Source: Brucella pseudogrignonensis
GTDB lineage: Bacteria > Pseudomonadota > Alphaproteobacteria > Rhizobiales > Rhizobiaceae
NCBI RefSeq assembly: GCF_002252525.1
Contig: NZ_NNRM01000043.1
Span: 1-64,000 of the forward strand
Length of the DNA stretch: 64,000 nt
Reading direction: 5' to 3'
This document shows positions 35,993-45,446 of this stretch, piece after piece (within the stretch, counting starts at the first letter, position 1; every line of letters begins with the position of its first letter). Under the pieces are notes generated by a model. The model did no database searches, was not told the origin of the DNA, and saw only the letters and a list, made by a program, of their open reading frames with translations. Both the position numbers and the translations under genes were made by a program.

Positions 35993-36004
35993 ATAGGTGC
36001 GGCA

Positions 36005-36238
36005 ATGACAACGACAGTGACATCGAAGGGCCAGGTCACGATCCCAAAAGCAGTTCGTGAATTGCTTGGGATCAGGCCTGGGACCAGAGTGGATTTTCAT
36101 CGAACTTCTGATGGAAACGTATTTCTTGTTAAGGCTGATGCGCCAAAAACATTAAATCGCTTCCAGAAGCTGCGTGGTCACGCTGGCAAGGGGCTCGATA
36201 CAGATGCAATTATGGCGCTGACACGCGGTGAAAAGTGA
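36005..36238 (+). CDS. vapB: AbrB-family antitoxin (VapB type), second pair
   Basis: A 77-residue antitoxin starting MTTTVTSKGQVTIPKAVREL, the classic SpoVT/AbrB domain (residues 1-48), with a short C-terminal tail that blocks the PIN toxin. ATG 36005 was chosen because the AbrB domain starts there; the frame is open upstream into unrelated recombinase-remnant sequence. Its stop overlaps the GTG start of the toxin (GTGA, 36235-36238). Confidence 0.87.
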   Translation: MTTTVTSKGQVTIPKAVRELLGIRPGTRVDFHRTSDGNVFLVKADAPKTLNRFQKLRGHAGKGLDTDAIMALTRGEK

Positions 36239-36642
36239 CGCTCGTTGACACAAATGTTCTTCTGGATCTTGTGACAGATGATCCACAGTGGGCGGAATGG
36301 TCGATTGGACAACTCGAAACCGCAAGTTTGACGGGGCCATTGCTTATTAATGATGTGATCTACGCAGAACTTTCAGTTCGTTACGAGCGAATAGAGGAAC
36401 TGGACCAATTTATTGAAACGGCCGGTCTTCAAATTACATCTTTTCCCAGAGAGGCACTTTTTCTGGCAGGCAAAGTCTTTACCCGATATCGAAGGGCAGG
36501 CGGCTCGCGAACTGGTGTGCTGCCCGATTTTTTCATTGGTGCACATGCTGCAGTACAAAAAATTCCACTTTTGACACGAGATGTCGGACGTTACCGGACA
36601 TACTTTCCAACCGTCGTGCTGGTTACTCCCAACCTGCCGTGA
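36235..36642 (+). CDS. vapC: PIN-domain toxin (VapC type), second pair
   Basis: Ribonuclease toxin of 135 residues. Acidic metal ligands are at LVDTNVLLDL, NDVIYAELSVRY, GVLPDFFIGAHA and LLTRDVGRYR. All four conserved positions are present, so it looks active. Distinct from the pair at 12.9-13.6 kb (the two differ over most of their length), so cross-neutralisation is unlikely. Coupled to its antitoxin by a four-base overlap. Confidence 0.87.
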   Translation: MTLVDTNVLLDLVTDDPQWAEWSIGQLETASLTGPLLINDVIYAELSVRYERIEELDQFIETAGLQITSFPREALFLAGKVFTRYRRAGGSRTGVLPDFFIGAHAAVQKIPLLTRDVGRYRTYFPTVVLVTPNLP

Positions 36643-36759
36643 ATGGTGCAAGGATCGATGACTTTTATTCTACGACCGCAAGGGAAGGTCAAAGGTGGCT
36701 CTGGATCATGGGCAACGAGATCCTCTGACAGGTTGGCGCTAAGGCCAAACGAAATAAAT

Positions 36760-38169
36760 ATGCATGAAATCATCTGCCCGCATTGCAACAAGGCATTCAA
36801 GATTGATGAAGCAGGTTATGCAGATATCCTGAAACAGGTTCGCGATAGTGATTTCGACAAGCAACTGCATGAGCGTCTGGAGTTGGCTGAACAGAACAAG
36901 CGGAACGCGGTCGAGCTTGCACAGGCCAAGGTTAGCAGTGAACTGCAGAAAGCTGCTGCAGCCAGGGATACTGAAATTCAGAAACTGAAGGCGAGGCTCG
37001 AATCTAGCGAAGTCGCACAAACTCGCGGTAGCCGAGGCCTTAAGTGTCGTGGAAAAAGAACGTGATACCCTTCTGCACGACCTGGAAACTGCCAGACGAG
37101 AGCAGGAGGCTGCGTCAAAACTCGCCGAGGCGAAGCTTAATGCCGAACTACATAAAGCAGCTTCTATTAAGGACGCTGAGATTGAGCGTCTTAAGGCCAG
37201 GCTAGATGCGGGTGAGCTTTCACAGAAGATCGCCGTGACCGAAGGTGTCCTCGTAGTTGAGAAAGAGCGAGACGAGTTGAGAACGGTCTTGATCGTGTCG
37301 CACTTGAAAAGCAACTTGCTGAAACTGCCCTCAAGGACAAGTACGAAACGCAGCTTAAGGATCGCGACGAGGCTATTGAGCGTCTGAGTGATATGAAGGC
37401 GAAGCTATCGACAAAAATGATCGGTGAGACGCTGGAACAGCATTGCGCAACTGAGTTCGACCGCATTCGCGCCACTGCATTTCCCCGCGCTTATTTTGAG
37501 AAGAATAACGACGCGCGCAACGGCAGTAAGGGCGATTTATCTTTCGTGACGTGGACGATGCAGGTTCTGAAATTGTTTGATCATGTTCGAGATGAAGAAC
37601 GAGAACGAGGACACGGTCACAAAGAAGAGGAATGAAGACTTTTTCAAAGAGCTAGACAAGGATCGTAGCGCTAAGGGCTGTGAGTATGCGGTGCTGGTTT
37701 CACTGCTGGAGCCTGAGAGCAAACTTTATAATACAGGGATTGTAGACGTATCCCATCGTTTTCCGAAAATGTATGTTGTCAGACCACAATTCTTTATCCC
37801 AATAATTACGCTGCTGCGTGATGCGGCGATAAATTCGCTTAAATACAAGACAGAGCTGGCGCTGGTGAGAGCGCAAACGTAGACATCACCAACTTTGAAG
37901 CCCAACTTGAAGATTTTAAAACAGCATTTGGGAGAAACTGGCGTCTGGCTTCGGACGGTTTTGAGGAAGCAGTCAGACGCATCGATGAAGCGATCAAGGA
38001 TCTGGAAAAAACGAAAGAAGCGCTTCACAAATCAGCCAACAATTTGCGGCTTGCAAATAATAAAGCCGAGGACCTGTCGGTCAATTCTTCACGTCGCTTG
38101 ACACGCGGGAATCCGACAATGGCTGCAAAATTCTCTGAATTGAAGCAGAATATGTCTGATCCTGAATGA
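36760..38169 (+). pseudogene. DUF2130 protein, broken by about four frameshifts
   Basis: Start MHEIICPHCNKAFKIDEAGY is the zinc-ribbon-like opening of DUF2130 proteins, followed by a long coiled coil (ADILKQVRDSDFDKQLHERL and on) and the nuclease-like C-terminal domain (KMIGETLEQHCATEFDRIRA, KGCEYAVLVSLLEPESKLYN, RPQFFIPIITLLR). The reading frame moves at about 37030-37060, 37280, 37590 and 37865, ending at TGA 38167-38169. In sequence order, nothing is missing; only the frame is disturbed. Either the gene is decaying or the assembly has indel errors here. Function of the family is unknown. Confidence 0.7.
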
Positions 38170-38223
38170 TATGGGCAAACTTAATTGATGTATGGGTTCC
38201 AATGCCCTTGGTCGGCACATGCC

Positions 38224-39456
38224 TCACAGCAGCCGTGACGCTCGTCCACTGCGCCGTTTGGCATTGTTGTAATAGTCTGATGCCTGTTGCACGGAGCGAT
38301 GACGGGATTGCTCCATGGCTTCGGGGAGGGGAATGCCACGATTGGCGGCTTCGGTGAGATAGCCGGAGCGCAGACCATGGGCAGAAAATTCCGCAGGGTC
38401 GAGACCCGCCATTTGCGCGCGCCGCTTGACGATGGCGTTGACGGCACTGGGTTCCAGTGCCCGCGTGGAAACATTGCCCCATCGATCGACTTTTCGAAAC
38501 ACGTTGCCTTTGTCGATCCTGGCTGCCTTCAGCCATCGGGTGAGGGCATCGACGGGACGTCCGGTCAGATAAACAATTTCATCCTGTTCGACGCCACTGG
38601 TTTTGGTACGGCCAAGATGGATGCCAAGCGAGGGGAGGGGAGAGCCTTCTTCATCGGTGACAGGTGCCTGTTTGACGAGTTGCTCTGTGCGCAGGCCTGC
38701 TATTTCGCTGCGTCGGCGGCCACCGGAGGCAAAGGCCACCATCAGGATGGCCCGATCACGCAAGGCGGTGAGATCCTCGCCGGAACAGGTTGCCAGCAGC
38801 TTGCCCAGAATATCGCCGGTAATCGCATTGGCACTCTTGCGGCTGCGCGGCCGGTTCAGGGCGCGCACCGCAAGCCGGATTGCCGATTTGACGGAAGGCG
38901 ATGAAAACGCACCCTCCAGGCCGCGCCAGCGGGTCAGCGTCGACCAGTTGGCAAGACGGCGGCGCACGGTTGCCGGTGCATGCGGTCCCGACACGCGCAG
39001 AAAGCCTTGTCGGCGCAATTCCTCTTCCACGTCGGCTGGCATGCCGTGATCGGGTTCAATCTCGCGTTGCTGCGGCCGCCAGAGATGATGGGCAACGAAT
39101 TTCAGGAGCAGGGCTTCCGGCGCCGGAAAGGGGAGGGGGCTGCCGGTTGCGGCCATTGACCATGCTTCGAGATAGGCCAGATCCGAGGTCAGCGCACGCA
39201 GCGTGTTTTCGCCCATGCCTTCATTGACCAGATGGCGCAGCGTCTCGACATCCTCATTCGTCAAAATCTCCGCGAGCATGTCGCGCCGGTTCATCGGCAA
39301 AACGGCGGCAATCGTATCGAGTGTTTCGGCACGCCGTTCGACGGCGGTGACGGACGTTGATGGCAAGGTCAAGACTCCCTGATGGGCCGGAAAGCGGGCT
39401 TTCTGTGGCGCGGCCTTGCCCCAATATTTATTGATCTGCGGCTTCAAATCAATCAC
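38224..39456 (-). CDS. Tyrosine site-specific recombinase/integrase
   Basis: XerC/phage-integrase family enzyme of 410 residues. The SAM-like core-binding part spans about 70-190 and the catalytic domain about 215-395. Catalytic residues are visible: Arg in SGGRRRSEIAGLR, Lys region in LGRTKTSG, HGLRSG (His and second Arg), RHRSVQQASDYY (His and the Tyr nucleophile). The start is directly next to a perfect ten-base inverted repeat at 39457-39481, a candidate operator or crossover site. Relatives occur on many rhizobial repABC plasmids; the role may be dimer resolution or element excision. Confidence 0.85.
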   Translation of the reverse strand: MIDLKPQINKYWGKAAPQKARFPAHQGVLTLPSTSVTAVERRAETLDTIAAVLPMNRRDMLAEILTNEDVETLRHLVNEGMGENTLRALTSDLAYLEAWSMAATGSPLPFPAPEALLLKFVAHHLWRPQQREIEPDHGMPADVEEELRRQGFLRVSGPHAPATVRRRLANWSTLTRWRGLEGAFSSPSVKSAIRLAVRALNRPRSRKSANAITGDILGKLLATCSGEDLTALRDRAILMVAFASGGRRRSEIAGLRTEQLVKQAPVTDEEGSPLPSLGIHLGRTKTSGVEQDEIVYLTGRPVDALTRWLKAARIDKGNVFRKVDRWGNVSTRALEPSAVNAIVKRRAQMAGLDPAEFSAHGLRSGYLTEAANRGIPLPEAMEQSRHRSVQQASDYYNNAKRRSGRASRLL

Positions 39457-39481
39457 ATCCGATAAGCTATACTTATCGGAT
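39457..39481. repeat. Perfect 10-bp inverted repeat at the recombinase start
   Basis: ATCCGATAAG - CTATA - CTTATCGGAT, arms perfectly complementary. The position, immediately before the recombinase ATG, and the core-site-like layout (two arms around a five-base centre) suggest either recombinase binding/crossover or an operator. Confidence 0.65.
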
Positions 39482-39859
39482 ATTATAAGCCCGTATAGTT
39501 AACGTCACGGTAACGAAAGCCAAAGCTATATTTGATTTCGTATGCGATATTTGTGTAATCTATTGAGCAGGTTATCCCGCGGAGTGCGGGTGATAATCAG
39601 CGTGAAATTGGGTAAGCGGGGCAGATTTAGTGTCGTTTTCCCTTTAAAATTGCAACTGCAGTCCTCAGTGGAAAAAGGCACTCCATGACCGGCTTAGATT
39701 CTTGATGTTGTAGCATAGTTCTTGTGGATCAGCGTTAGGCTCGGCGAGAACGCCTGAGAGTATCCGGGGAAATTAATAAAGGCAAAACAAGGGTTTACCG
39801 ACAAAATGTATCTTCGCTTCTTGTGAAATTATTAGCGAAATTATAGCCCCAGATAGAAT
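39482..39859. other. Intergenic stretch without a recognised gene
   Basis: AT-rich sequence with one imperfect hairpin near 39571-39595 (TTATCCCGC with a nearly matching partner). No protein-coding or RNA gene recognised. Confidence 0.35.
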
Positions 39860-40156
39860 TTAACCGTTTGGCCAGTATTGTAAATTTGATTGTGCAATCT
39901 TAAACGGAAAACCACAGTGGTAGTTCTGATTTGCTCGCCAAAAGAATAACGCGCGAAATGGCGCTATCAGTTCTGCTAAGGCGGCTTGCGGTGTACATGG
40001 CCCTATGTAGTTGCCACCATGCTTGCGGCACCACCGATGTATCGTCTCGTAAGAGACGACAACGCCACGCTCCAACATCAAATCTTCCACTTCACCTAAG
40101 CTGGCATGTAAGCGATAGTAGAGCCCAATCGCATGGGCGATAAATCTCAGTGGCAA
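39860..40156 (-). pseudogene. IS6-family transposase, N-terminal fragment
   Basis: HAIGLYYRLHASLGEVEDLM and LERGVVVSYETIHRWCRKHG are the N-terminal helix-turn-helix region of IS6 transposases. After about residue 55 the sequence no longer matches, and the catalytic DDE part is absent. A third IS6 relative in the window, different from those at 15.7 and 57.7 kb. Confidence 0.7.
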
Positions 40157-40436
40157 AACGATGGTTCCTATGCGTCGGGGATATCTGGTTCATCTGCAAC
40201 AACTACAGCAAAGCAGTCGACGAAAATCTACGTGACAACGCCGGTCCCAATCCAGGGGTGCACTCCATGATTGTCTGTAATTTACCGATACTCGCGCTTT
40301 ACAAACATATTTAATGTTCGTAAGAGTAGCGATGGGGCAATCAAATGGCATTTGGGGAAGGCATGCATATTTCTCTGTGGCCCTGTGGAGATTGCACAAC
40401 TCTCCTTATGTGAGGTAATTATCGGGGCCGACGACG
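40157..40436. other. Promoter region of the glycan cluster
   Basis: About 280 bases between the IS6 remnant and the first glycan gene; no gene is recognised. Since the first ten cluster genes run in one direction from here, the main promoter is expected in this gap. Confidence 0.35.
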
Positions 40437-41459
40437 GTGAAACAATTTACAGATGTGAGATTCGATGCCAACGCGCTTGAAACAGGCGCTTTGATAAGTT
40501 TGATTATTGTAGCTGCGCCTAATTTGCGTGGTACGGAAACGTCTATTCTAGATTCTGTTAAGTTCATTTCAAATCGGTACGCCTTTTATGAAATATTACT
40601 AATAACTAATGATACTGATATTTATGCAGATGAGGTTCTGGAGGCGTTAGGGCGTGAAGTGCCCCAATTGAGGCTTTTGCAGATCGAAGGCGGTGGTGAC
40701 TTCGATGATCTTGCTATCCATGGCTATCAGGAAGCTATCGGGGATACGGTGATCCTGTCCTCCTCTGACGAGTTGCCATATGTCGATCTTGAAATGTTGC
40801 TTGCACCCATTCGGGCTGGCGCACAGTTCGTGCGTTTGCAGCGCAGAAGTGGTTCGATTTTTGCGAGAATCGTGGCTTCCGTCATGCGCTTTCTTACCGG
40901 TTTCGAAGTCGACATACGCTACTATCGTACACTTGCGCTGGGGCGTCAGATCGTAAGTGATCTTCTAAAAATTCCTTCCCAGTTGCATCTTATCCGCTTC
41001 ACGGCCGTTCGTCATATCCGCAGGCAGAAGACCGTTACCGTCGAACTGCCTCCGGTTCGCAGATCGGGCAAGCACCTGATCGCGCGATTGGAACTGGTCC
41101 TGCATCTTATTGCGGTCTCATCTGTTCGCCTTCTGCGTCTCGCCACTGCTCTGTGCGCGTTGCTTTCTTTGGGCGCGCTCGTTGCCATGATGTACCCGTT
41201 CCTGCTCTGGATCATCGGTTGGAATGTCATGGAGGGCTGGAGCTCGACAATTACCATGATCAGCGCCTGGGCTTGCATACAACTCGCGGCCGCCGCAGTG
41301 ATGTGCCTTGGCATTTCGCGTGCGCTCGAACTCCAGCAAGCCCGCACCGCTCCTCGCGTTGTAGGGGATCGTTCCATTGGCGATCTGTTCAGGAGTTCCA
41401 ATCTTCTCAACGTCGAAGACGTAAAACTTTCGGCCGACGCTGATGGTCAACCCGTCTAA
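40437..41459 (+). CDS. GT2-like glycosyltransferase with C-terminal membrane segments
   Basis: A 340-residue protein, fold A-type (GT2-like): SLIIVAAPNLRGTETSILDS at the N-terminus and ILSSSDELPYVDLEMLL where polyprenyl-phosphate sugar transferases carry the DxD-like metal site. The motif is weak (SSDE), so activity is not certain. Two C-terminal hydrophobic segments (about 238-262 and 275-298) place it at the inner membrane, as in DPM1/GtrB-like enzymes. Start GTG 40437 opens the frame; an upstream Shine-Dalgarno site is not obvious. First gene of the cluster; overlaps the next by 17 bases. Confidence 0.7.
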   Translation: MKQFTDVRFDANALETGALISLIIVAAPNLRGTETSILDSVKFISNRYAFYEILLITNDTDIYADEVLEALGREVPQLRLLQIEGGGDFDDLAIHGYQEAIGDTVILSSSDELPYVDLEMLLAPIRAGAQFVRLQRRSGSIFARIVASVMRFLTGFEVDIRYYRTLALGRQIVSDLLKIPSQLHLIRFTAVRHIRRQKTVTVELPPVRRSGKHLIARLELVLHLIAVSSVRLLRLATALCALLSLGALVAMMYPFLLWIIGWNVMEGWSSTITMISAWACIQLAAAAVMCLGISRALELQQARTAPRVVGDRSIGDLFRSSNLLNVEDVKLSADADGQPV

Positions 41460-42294
41460 ACTTGCCGAAGGAGTTCCGGCCTTGATTCAAGCGACCATTG
41501 CATCAGCTTCTTCTGCTGCGCGCGAAGGTGTTCCAGCCTATGATTTCGTCGAGTTTTCGCAGAGGACGGCCCGCTATTGCATCGTGATCCCCGTGATCAA
41601 TGAAGGTGAGCGCATAGGCAAGCAGCTTGCCGACATGTATCGCCTTGGTCAGGCTCAAGCCGCAGACATAATCATCGCGGATGGGGGATCCAGAGATGGT
41701 TCCCTCGAACACGATATGTTGCTCGCCAACGGTGTGTCGGGGCTTTTGACCAAGCGGGGACCTGGCAAGCTGTCGGCGCAGCTTCGCATGGCTTATGCTT
41801 ACGCGCTCGAGCGCGGTTATGAGGGTATTATTACCATTGATGGCAATGGCAAGGATTCCGTCGAGTCCATTCCACTGTTCATTGATGCGCTGGATCGCGG
41901 TATCGACTACGCCCAAGCTTCACGTTTCATCCCCGGTGGCAAGGCTATCAACACTCCGCGTTCGCGGGAACTGGCGATCAAGCTGCTGCATGCCCCACTC
42001 CTCAGTCTTGCGGCTCGTCGTCGTTACACCGACACGACTCAGGGCTATCGTGCTTATAGTCGGCGTTATCTGGTGCATCCGCGGGTTCAGCCGCTGCGTG
42101 ATATCTTCATGACCTATGAGCTGCTGGCATATCTCACGGTTCGCGCCTCGCAACTGGGCTTGAATACGGAAGAAATTCCGACCACACGCGCCTATCCAGA
42201 TCATGGCCCTATCCCGACCAAGATCAATATGGCCGGCAATGTCGATCTGATGAAGATTATTTTCTACACTTTGGCTGGCCGCTATAATCCATGA
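41443..42294 (+). CDS. GT2-family glycosyltransferase (DPM1-like)
   Basis: Cytoplasmic transferase of 283 residues. ARYCIVIPVINEGERIGKQL starts the nucleotide-sugar-binding fold; ADIIIADGGSRDGS and GIITIDGNGKDS give the acidic residues that bind UDP- or GDP-sugar; GYRAYSRRYL is the acceptor-side helix. A GAAGGAG site is followed at 41482 by TTG, which may be the true start and would make the protein 13 residues shorter than from ATG 41443. Its TGA overlaps the next ATG (42291-42294). It probably adds a sugar to a lipid or a growing saccharide. Confidence 0.78.
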   Translation: MVNPSKLAEGVPALIQATIASASSAAREGVPAYDFVEFSQRTARYCIVIPVINEGERIGKQLADMYRLGQAQAADIIIADGGSRDGSLEHDMLLANGVSGLLTKRGPGKLSAQLRMAYAYALERGYEGIITIDGNGKDSVESIPLFIDALDRGIDYAQASRFIPGGKAINTPRSRELAIKLLHAPLLSLAARRRYTDTTQGYRAYSRRYLVHPRVQPLRDIFMTYELLAYLTVRASQLGLNTEEIPTTRAYPDHGPIPTKINMAGNVDLMKIIFYTLAGRYNP

Positions 42295-43400
42295 ATATAG
42301 TTTGCGCCGATGCCATAGACAGCAGCTATGACGTGATTATTGTTGGAGCAGGTTTCTACGGCTGCGTTCTGGCGGTTCATCTGTCTGGACTCGGATATCG
42401 CGTGCTGCTTAGCGAACGGGCAGGGGAGGCAATGTCACGCGCATCTGCTGTGAATCAGGCACGGGTGCATACCGGTTTTCATTATCCACGCAGCTTCGTG
42501 ACTGCTTTGCGGTCGTTCCATAACAGACCTCGCTTTATCGAGGACTATAGCGACGCACTGGTATCCGATTTCAAGATGCTCTACGCCATAGCAAGGCATG
42601 GCACCAAGGTTAATGCGCAACGTTTCTACGGCATGTATAAAGCCATGCGTGCGCCAATCCAGGAAGCAACGCCTTCGCAGCGAGCGATGTTCGATGCCGA
42701 CCTGATCGAAGATGTATTCGTATGCGCTGAGGATGCGTTTGACTATACGATCCTGCGAGACAGTGTTTTCCAGCAGCTCGAGAAGACGGACGTTACAATA
42801 GCGTTCAACTGCCTTGCGAATGCGGTCCGCACGCAAGGCGATCACCTGACTGTTGAGTTCGCCACCGGGAAAAAAGCGCAGGCGGCACGCGTGTTCAATG
42901 TTGGCTACGCACAGTTGAATGCACTTCTGAAGTCCAGCGGCCTGAAGCCGTTGCCGCTCAAGCATGAACTTGTCGAGATTGCCTTGGTCGAGCCCCCCCC
43001 GGCATTGAGGCCGTTTGGTGTGACCGTTATGGACGGGGCATATTTTTCTTCCATGCCATATCCGGCCCGCAAGGCCTATTCGCTTACTCACGTACGCTAT
43101 ACGCCGCACTATAACTGGACCGACGAGACCGCACCGTCCAGTGCTTACGACATGGTTGGGCAGTTGAAGACCGGGACGCGTTGGAAACATATGGTGAACG
43201 ATGCGCGGCGCTATATGCCGGTCATTGGTGATGTCGAGTGGATTGAATCGCTTTACGACGTAAAGACCGTCCCAATCAAAAACGAACATGATGATGGTCG
43301 TCCGATACTCTTGCAGCATCACGACGACATGCCGGGTCTTTGGTCGGTTCTCGGCAGCAAGATCGATAACATTTATGACTTGCTCGAGTTGGTGGAATGA
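42291..43400 (+). CDS. FAD-dependent oxidoreductase (DAO family)
   Basis: A 369-residue flavoprotein. The Rossmann motif YDVIIVGAGFYGCVLAVHLS (about 14-33) binds FAD, and the C-terminal half contains the GSKIDNIYDLLE block that contacts the cofactor. It resembles the FAD oxidoreductases found in glycan clusters with GtrA-like proteins and sugar isomerases; a substrate is not known. Translation is coupled on both sides (four-base overlaps). It may oxidise a sugar intermediate, but this is inference. Confidence 0.75.
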   Translation: MNIVCADAIDSSYDVIIVGAGFYGCVLAVHLSGLGYRVLLSERAGEAMSRASAVNQARVHTGFHYPRSFVTALRSFHNRPRFIEDYSDALVSDFKMLYAIARHGTKVNAQRFYGMYKAMRAPIQEATPSQRAMFDADLIEDVFVCAEDAFDYTILRDSVFQQLEKTDVTIAFNCLANAVRTQGDHLTVEFATGKKAQAARVFNVGYAQLNALLKSSGLKPLPLKHELVEIALVEPPPALRPFGVTVMDGAYFSSMPYPARKAYSLTHVRYTPHYNWTDETAPSSAYDMVGQLKTGTRWKHMVNDARRYMPVIGDVEWIESLYDVKTVPIKNEHDDGRPILLQHHDDMPGLWSVLGSKIDNIYDLLELVE

Positions 43401-43810
43401 CAACGTTCAATCGCAAGCGCTTCCTGGAGTTCCAGCGTTTCTTCGCCGCAAGCTTGTGCGGCGTGATTCTCGATGTAGCGCTGTCCTATGTGCTTGTTCA
43501 CTCTTTGGGGCTGGCCATTCTGGTCGCCAGCACTGTTTCGTTGTTTATTGCTGCAGGTCTCATGTATTTCGTTCATGAGCATTGGACCTTCGGCGGCGAT
43601 GGCCGCTTTTCGAGCAGGCGGCTCATCCAGACGCTGATATCGACGCTGGCAGCTTTAGTCACGCGCACACTGGTCTTGACCAGTTTTTCCTTTTTGGTCG
43701 GTGACAAGCTGATTTTGCTCCAGCTTGCAACCGCAGTCACAGCATCCTTTCTCGTAAATTATCTGCTCGTTCGGCGGATCATGCATCGCTCTGGCAAGGC
43801 GATCGCCTGA
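43397..43810 (+). CDS. GtrA-like membrane protein
   Basis: A 137-residue protein with four membrane segments (about 13-33, 38-58, 78-98, 106-126) and the GtrA pattern FQRFFAASLCGVILDVALSY near the start. GtrA-like proteins are thought to flip undecaprenyl-phosphate-linked sugars across the inner membrane. Together with the DPM1-like transferases upstream, this suggests modification of a glycan by lipid-linked single sugars. Its start overlaps the oxidoreductase stop. Confidence 0.8.
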   Translation: MTTFNRKRFLEFQRFFAASLCGVILDVALSYVLVHSLGLAILVASTVSLFIAAGLMYFVHEHWTFGGDGRFSSRRLIQTLISTLAALVTRTLVLTSFSFLVGDKLILLQLATAVTASFLVNYLLVRRIMHRSGKAIA

Positions 43811-43825
43811 AAAAATGGAAAAAAA

Positions 43826-44605
43826 ATGACTTCAGCACTAATCGGATATACTGGGTTTGTCGGCTCGAATTTACTTCGTGCTCACAGTTTCGATGACCTC
43901 TACAATTCTTCTAATATAGGAGACATTGTCGGGAAGCATTATAGCCTGCTCGTTTGTGCCGGTGTTCCCGCTGTTAAATGGAAAGCCAACAAGGAACCGC
44001 AACAGGATCGTGAGCAAATTGCCGCGCTGATTGGTCCACTGTCAAATGTGACTGCTGATCGCTTTATTCTGATTTCGACGATTGATGTCTATTCCAGTCC
44101 GTCCGAACCGCATGACGAAAGCAAAGACCCTTTCGATTCAGAAGCGCAACCTTACGGAAAGCACAGGCTGGAAGTTGAGCAGTGGGCCACGGAACATTTT
44201 TCCGATACCCTGATCGTCCGCCTTCCCGCCCTCTTCGGACCCGGTTTGAAGAAGAATGTAATCTTCGATCTGCTCCATGACAACCAGACCGACAAAATCG
44301 ATCCGGCGAGCAGCTTCCAGTGGTACAGCCTGCACCGTCTTTGGAACGATATAGAGATTGCCGACAACGCCGGTCTCAAGTTGATCAACCTTTTTCCCGA
44401 GCCAGTCACCACGCGTGCGATTCTCGATAATTTATTTCCGAACGCTATCGTCGGTACGTCTTCTGCTGCCCCTGTATCCTACAGGCTTGGCACTCGACAC
44501 GCGGGCGTTTTCGGTCAAGCGGGCCGCTATATCGCCCCAGCCAGCAGCGTGATGGACGATATTACGAGCTTCGTCGAGCGGGAGAGGCGAAATGGGGACA
44601 ACTGA
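43826..44605 (+). CDS. NAD-dependent epimerase/dehydratase-like protein
   Basis: SDR-extended family, 259 residues. The nucleotide-binding loop is GYTGFVGSNLL (about 7-17, variant of GxxGxxG), and the catalytic Tyr-Lys pair is seen as YGKHRLEVEQWA (about 111-114). Substrate-binding residues are shortened compared with GalE-type enzymes. It likely acts on a nucleotide-sugar made for the cluster's transferases; which sugar is unknown. It overlaps the next gene by 14 bases. Confidence 0.75.
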   Translation: MTSALIGYTGFVGSNLLRAHSFDDLYNSSNIGDIVGKHYSLLVCAGVPAVKWKANKEPQQDREQIAALIGPLSNVTADRFILISTIDVYSSPSEPHDESKDPFDSEAQPYGKHRLEVEQWATEHFSDTLIVRLPALFGPGLKKNVIFDLLHDNQTDKIDPASSFQWYSLHRLWNDIEIADNAGLKLINLFPEPVTTRAILDNLFPNAIVGTSSAAPVSYRLGTRHAGVFGQAGRYIAPASSVMDDITSFVERERRNGDN

Positions 44606-45446
44606 CGCGCGGCTTCGCTATTCCATATCCAATATTGCCTGGCCGGAAACCGCCGACGAAGAAGCGATTGCTCTTGTCGCCGAGCTCGGCTTCGATGGTG
44701 TCGAGATTGCTCCATTCAAAGTTTTTGGCGCTCTCTCCGATGTCGGCGAAGAAACGGTGCGTTTCTATCGCAGTCAGCTTCAAGAACGTGGTCTGGCGAT
44801 ACCTGCTATGCAGGCTATCTTGTTTCCTGCATCGGAAGCGCGGCTTTTCGGCACGCGAGGTGAGGAAGAAGCTCTCTATGAGCGCCTCAGTCGTGTGGCA
44901 GATATTGCAGGATGGCTAGGTGCCGGAGCCTGCGTTTTTGGTGCGCCTGCTCTGCGCAACCCCGGCGACATGACACCTGCCGATGCCATGATCGAGGCCC
45001 AACGTTTCTTTCGTACCGTCGCGCCCCTTTTTGCCGGGCAAGATTCCGCGTTGTGCTTCGAAGCCAATCCAGAAATCTATAATTGCCGTTTCATTACACA
45101 CACCGTTGATGCGCTGGCGCTTGTTGGGGCAGTCGGCATGCGGGGCTTCGACCTGCAGTTTGATTCAGGCACTTACTTTGCCAATGATGAATCTCACGTG
45201 GTGGATGGGGTCGTGTTGTCGGCGGCGCGGCATTTTCATGTCAGCGAACCACATCTGGTGCCGGTTGGCAGTTCGGGCGTGGATCATGCGCAACTCGGCG
45301 CAAAATTGCTCGACAGCACTTATAGTGGCTGGGTAAGTGTTGAAATGCGCCAAACCGATAACTGGAAACAGGCAATCAGGGAATCTGTCCGGATTCTGGA
45401 AAGGCACTATGGCAAGAGCATGGTGGCTGGTGTTTCCCATGGCTAA
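44592..45446 (+). CDS. TIM-barrel sugar phosphate isomerase/epimerase-like protein
   Basis: AP_endonuc_2 family, 284 residues. Metal-binding acidic and histidine positions are visible in FDGVEIAPFKV, SALCFEANPE, FDLQFDSGTYF and the C-terminal GWVSVEMRQTDNW. Members isomerise keto-sugars or inositol derivatives. It is embedded in the glycan operon with overlapping ends, so it is probably a step in making the unusual sugar. The substrate cannot be told from sequence. Confidence 0.78.
   Translation: MGTTDARLRYSISNIAWPETADEEAIALVAELGFDGVEIAPFKVFGALSDVGEETVRFYRSQLQERGLAIPAMQAILFPASEARLFGTRGEEEALYERLSRVADIAGWLGAGACVFGAPALRNPGDMTPADAMIEAQRFFRTVAPLFAGQDSALCFEANPEIYNCRFITHTVDALALVGAVGMRGFDLQFDSGTYFANDESHVVDGVVLSAARHFHVSEPHLVPVGSSGVDHAQLGAKLLDSTYSGWVSVEMRQTDNWKQAIRESVRILERHYGKSMVAGVSHG

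Noticed and set aside
39571-39595. Hairpin TTATCCCGC...GCGGGTGATAA as a terminator or riboswitch
   Set aside because: The stem has a two-base bulge, there is no T-run, and no gene directly adjacent would use it.
42435-43403. A 322-residue minus-strand frame opposite the FAD oxidoreductase
   Set aside because: Shadow of the oxidoreductase gene; no domain.
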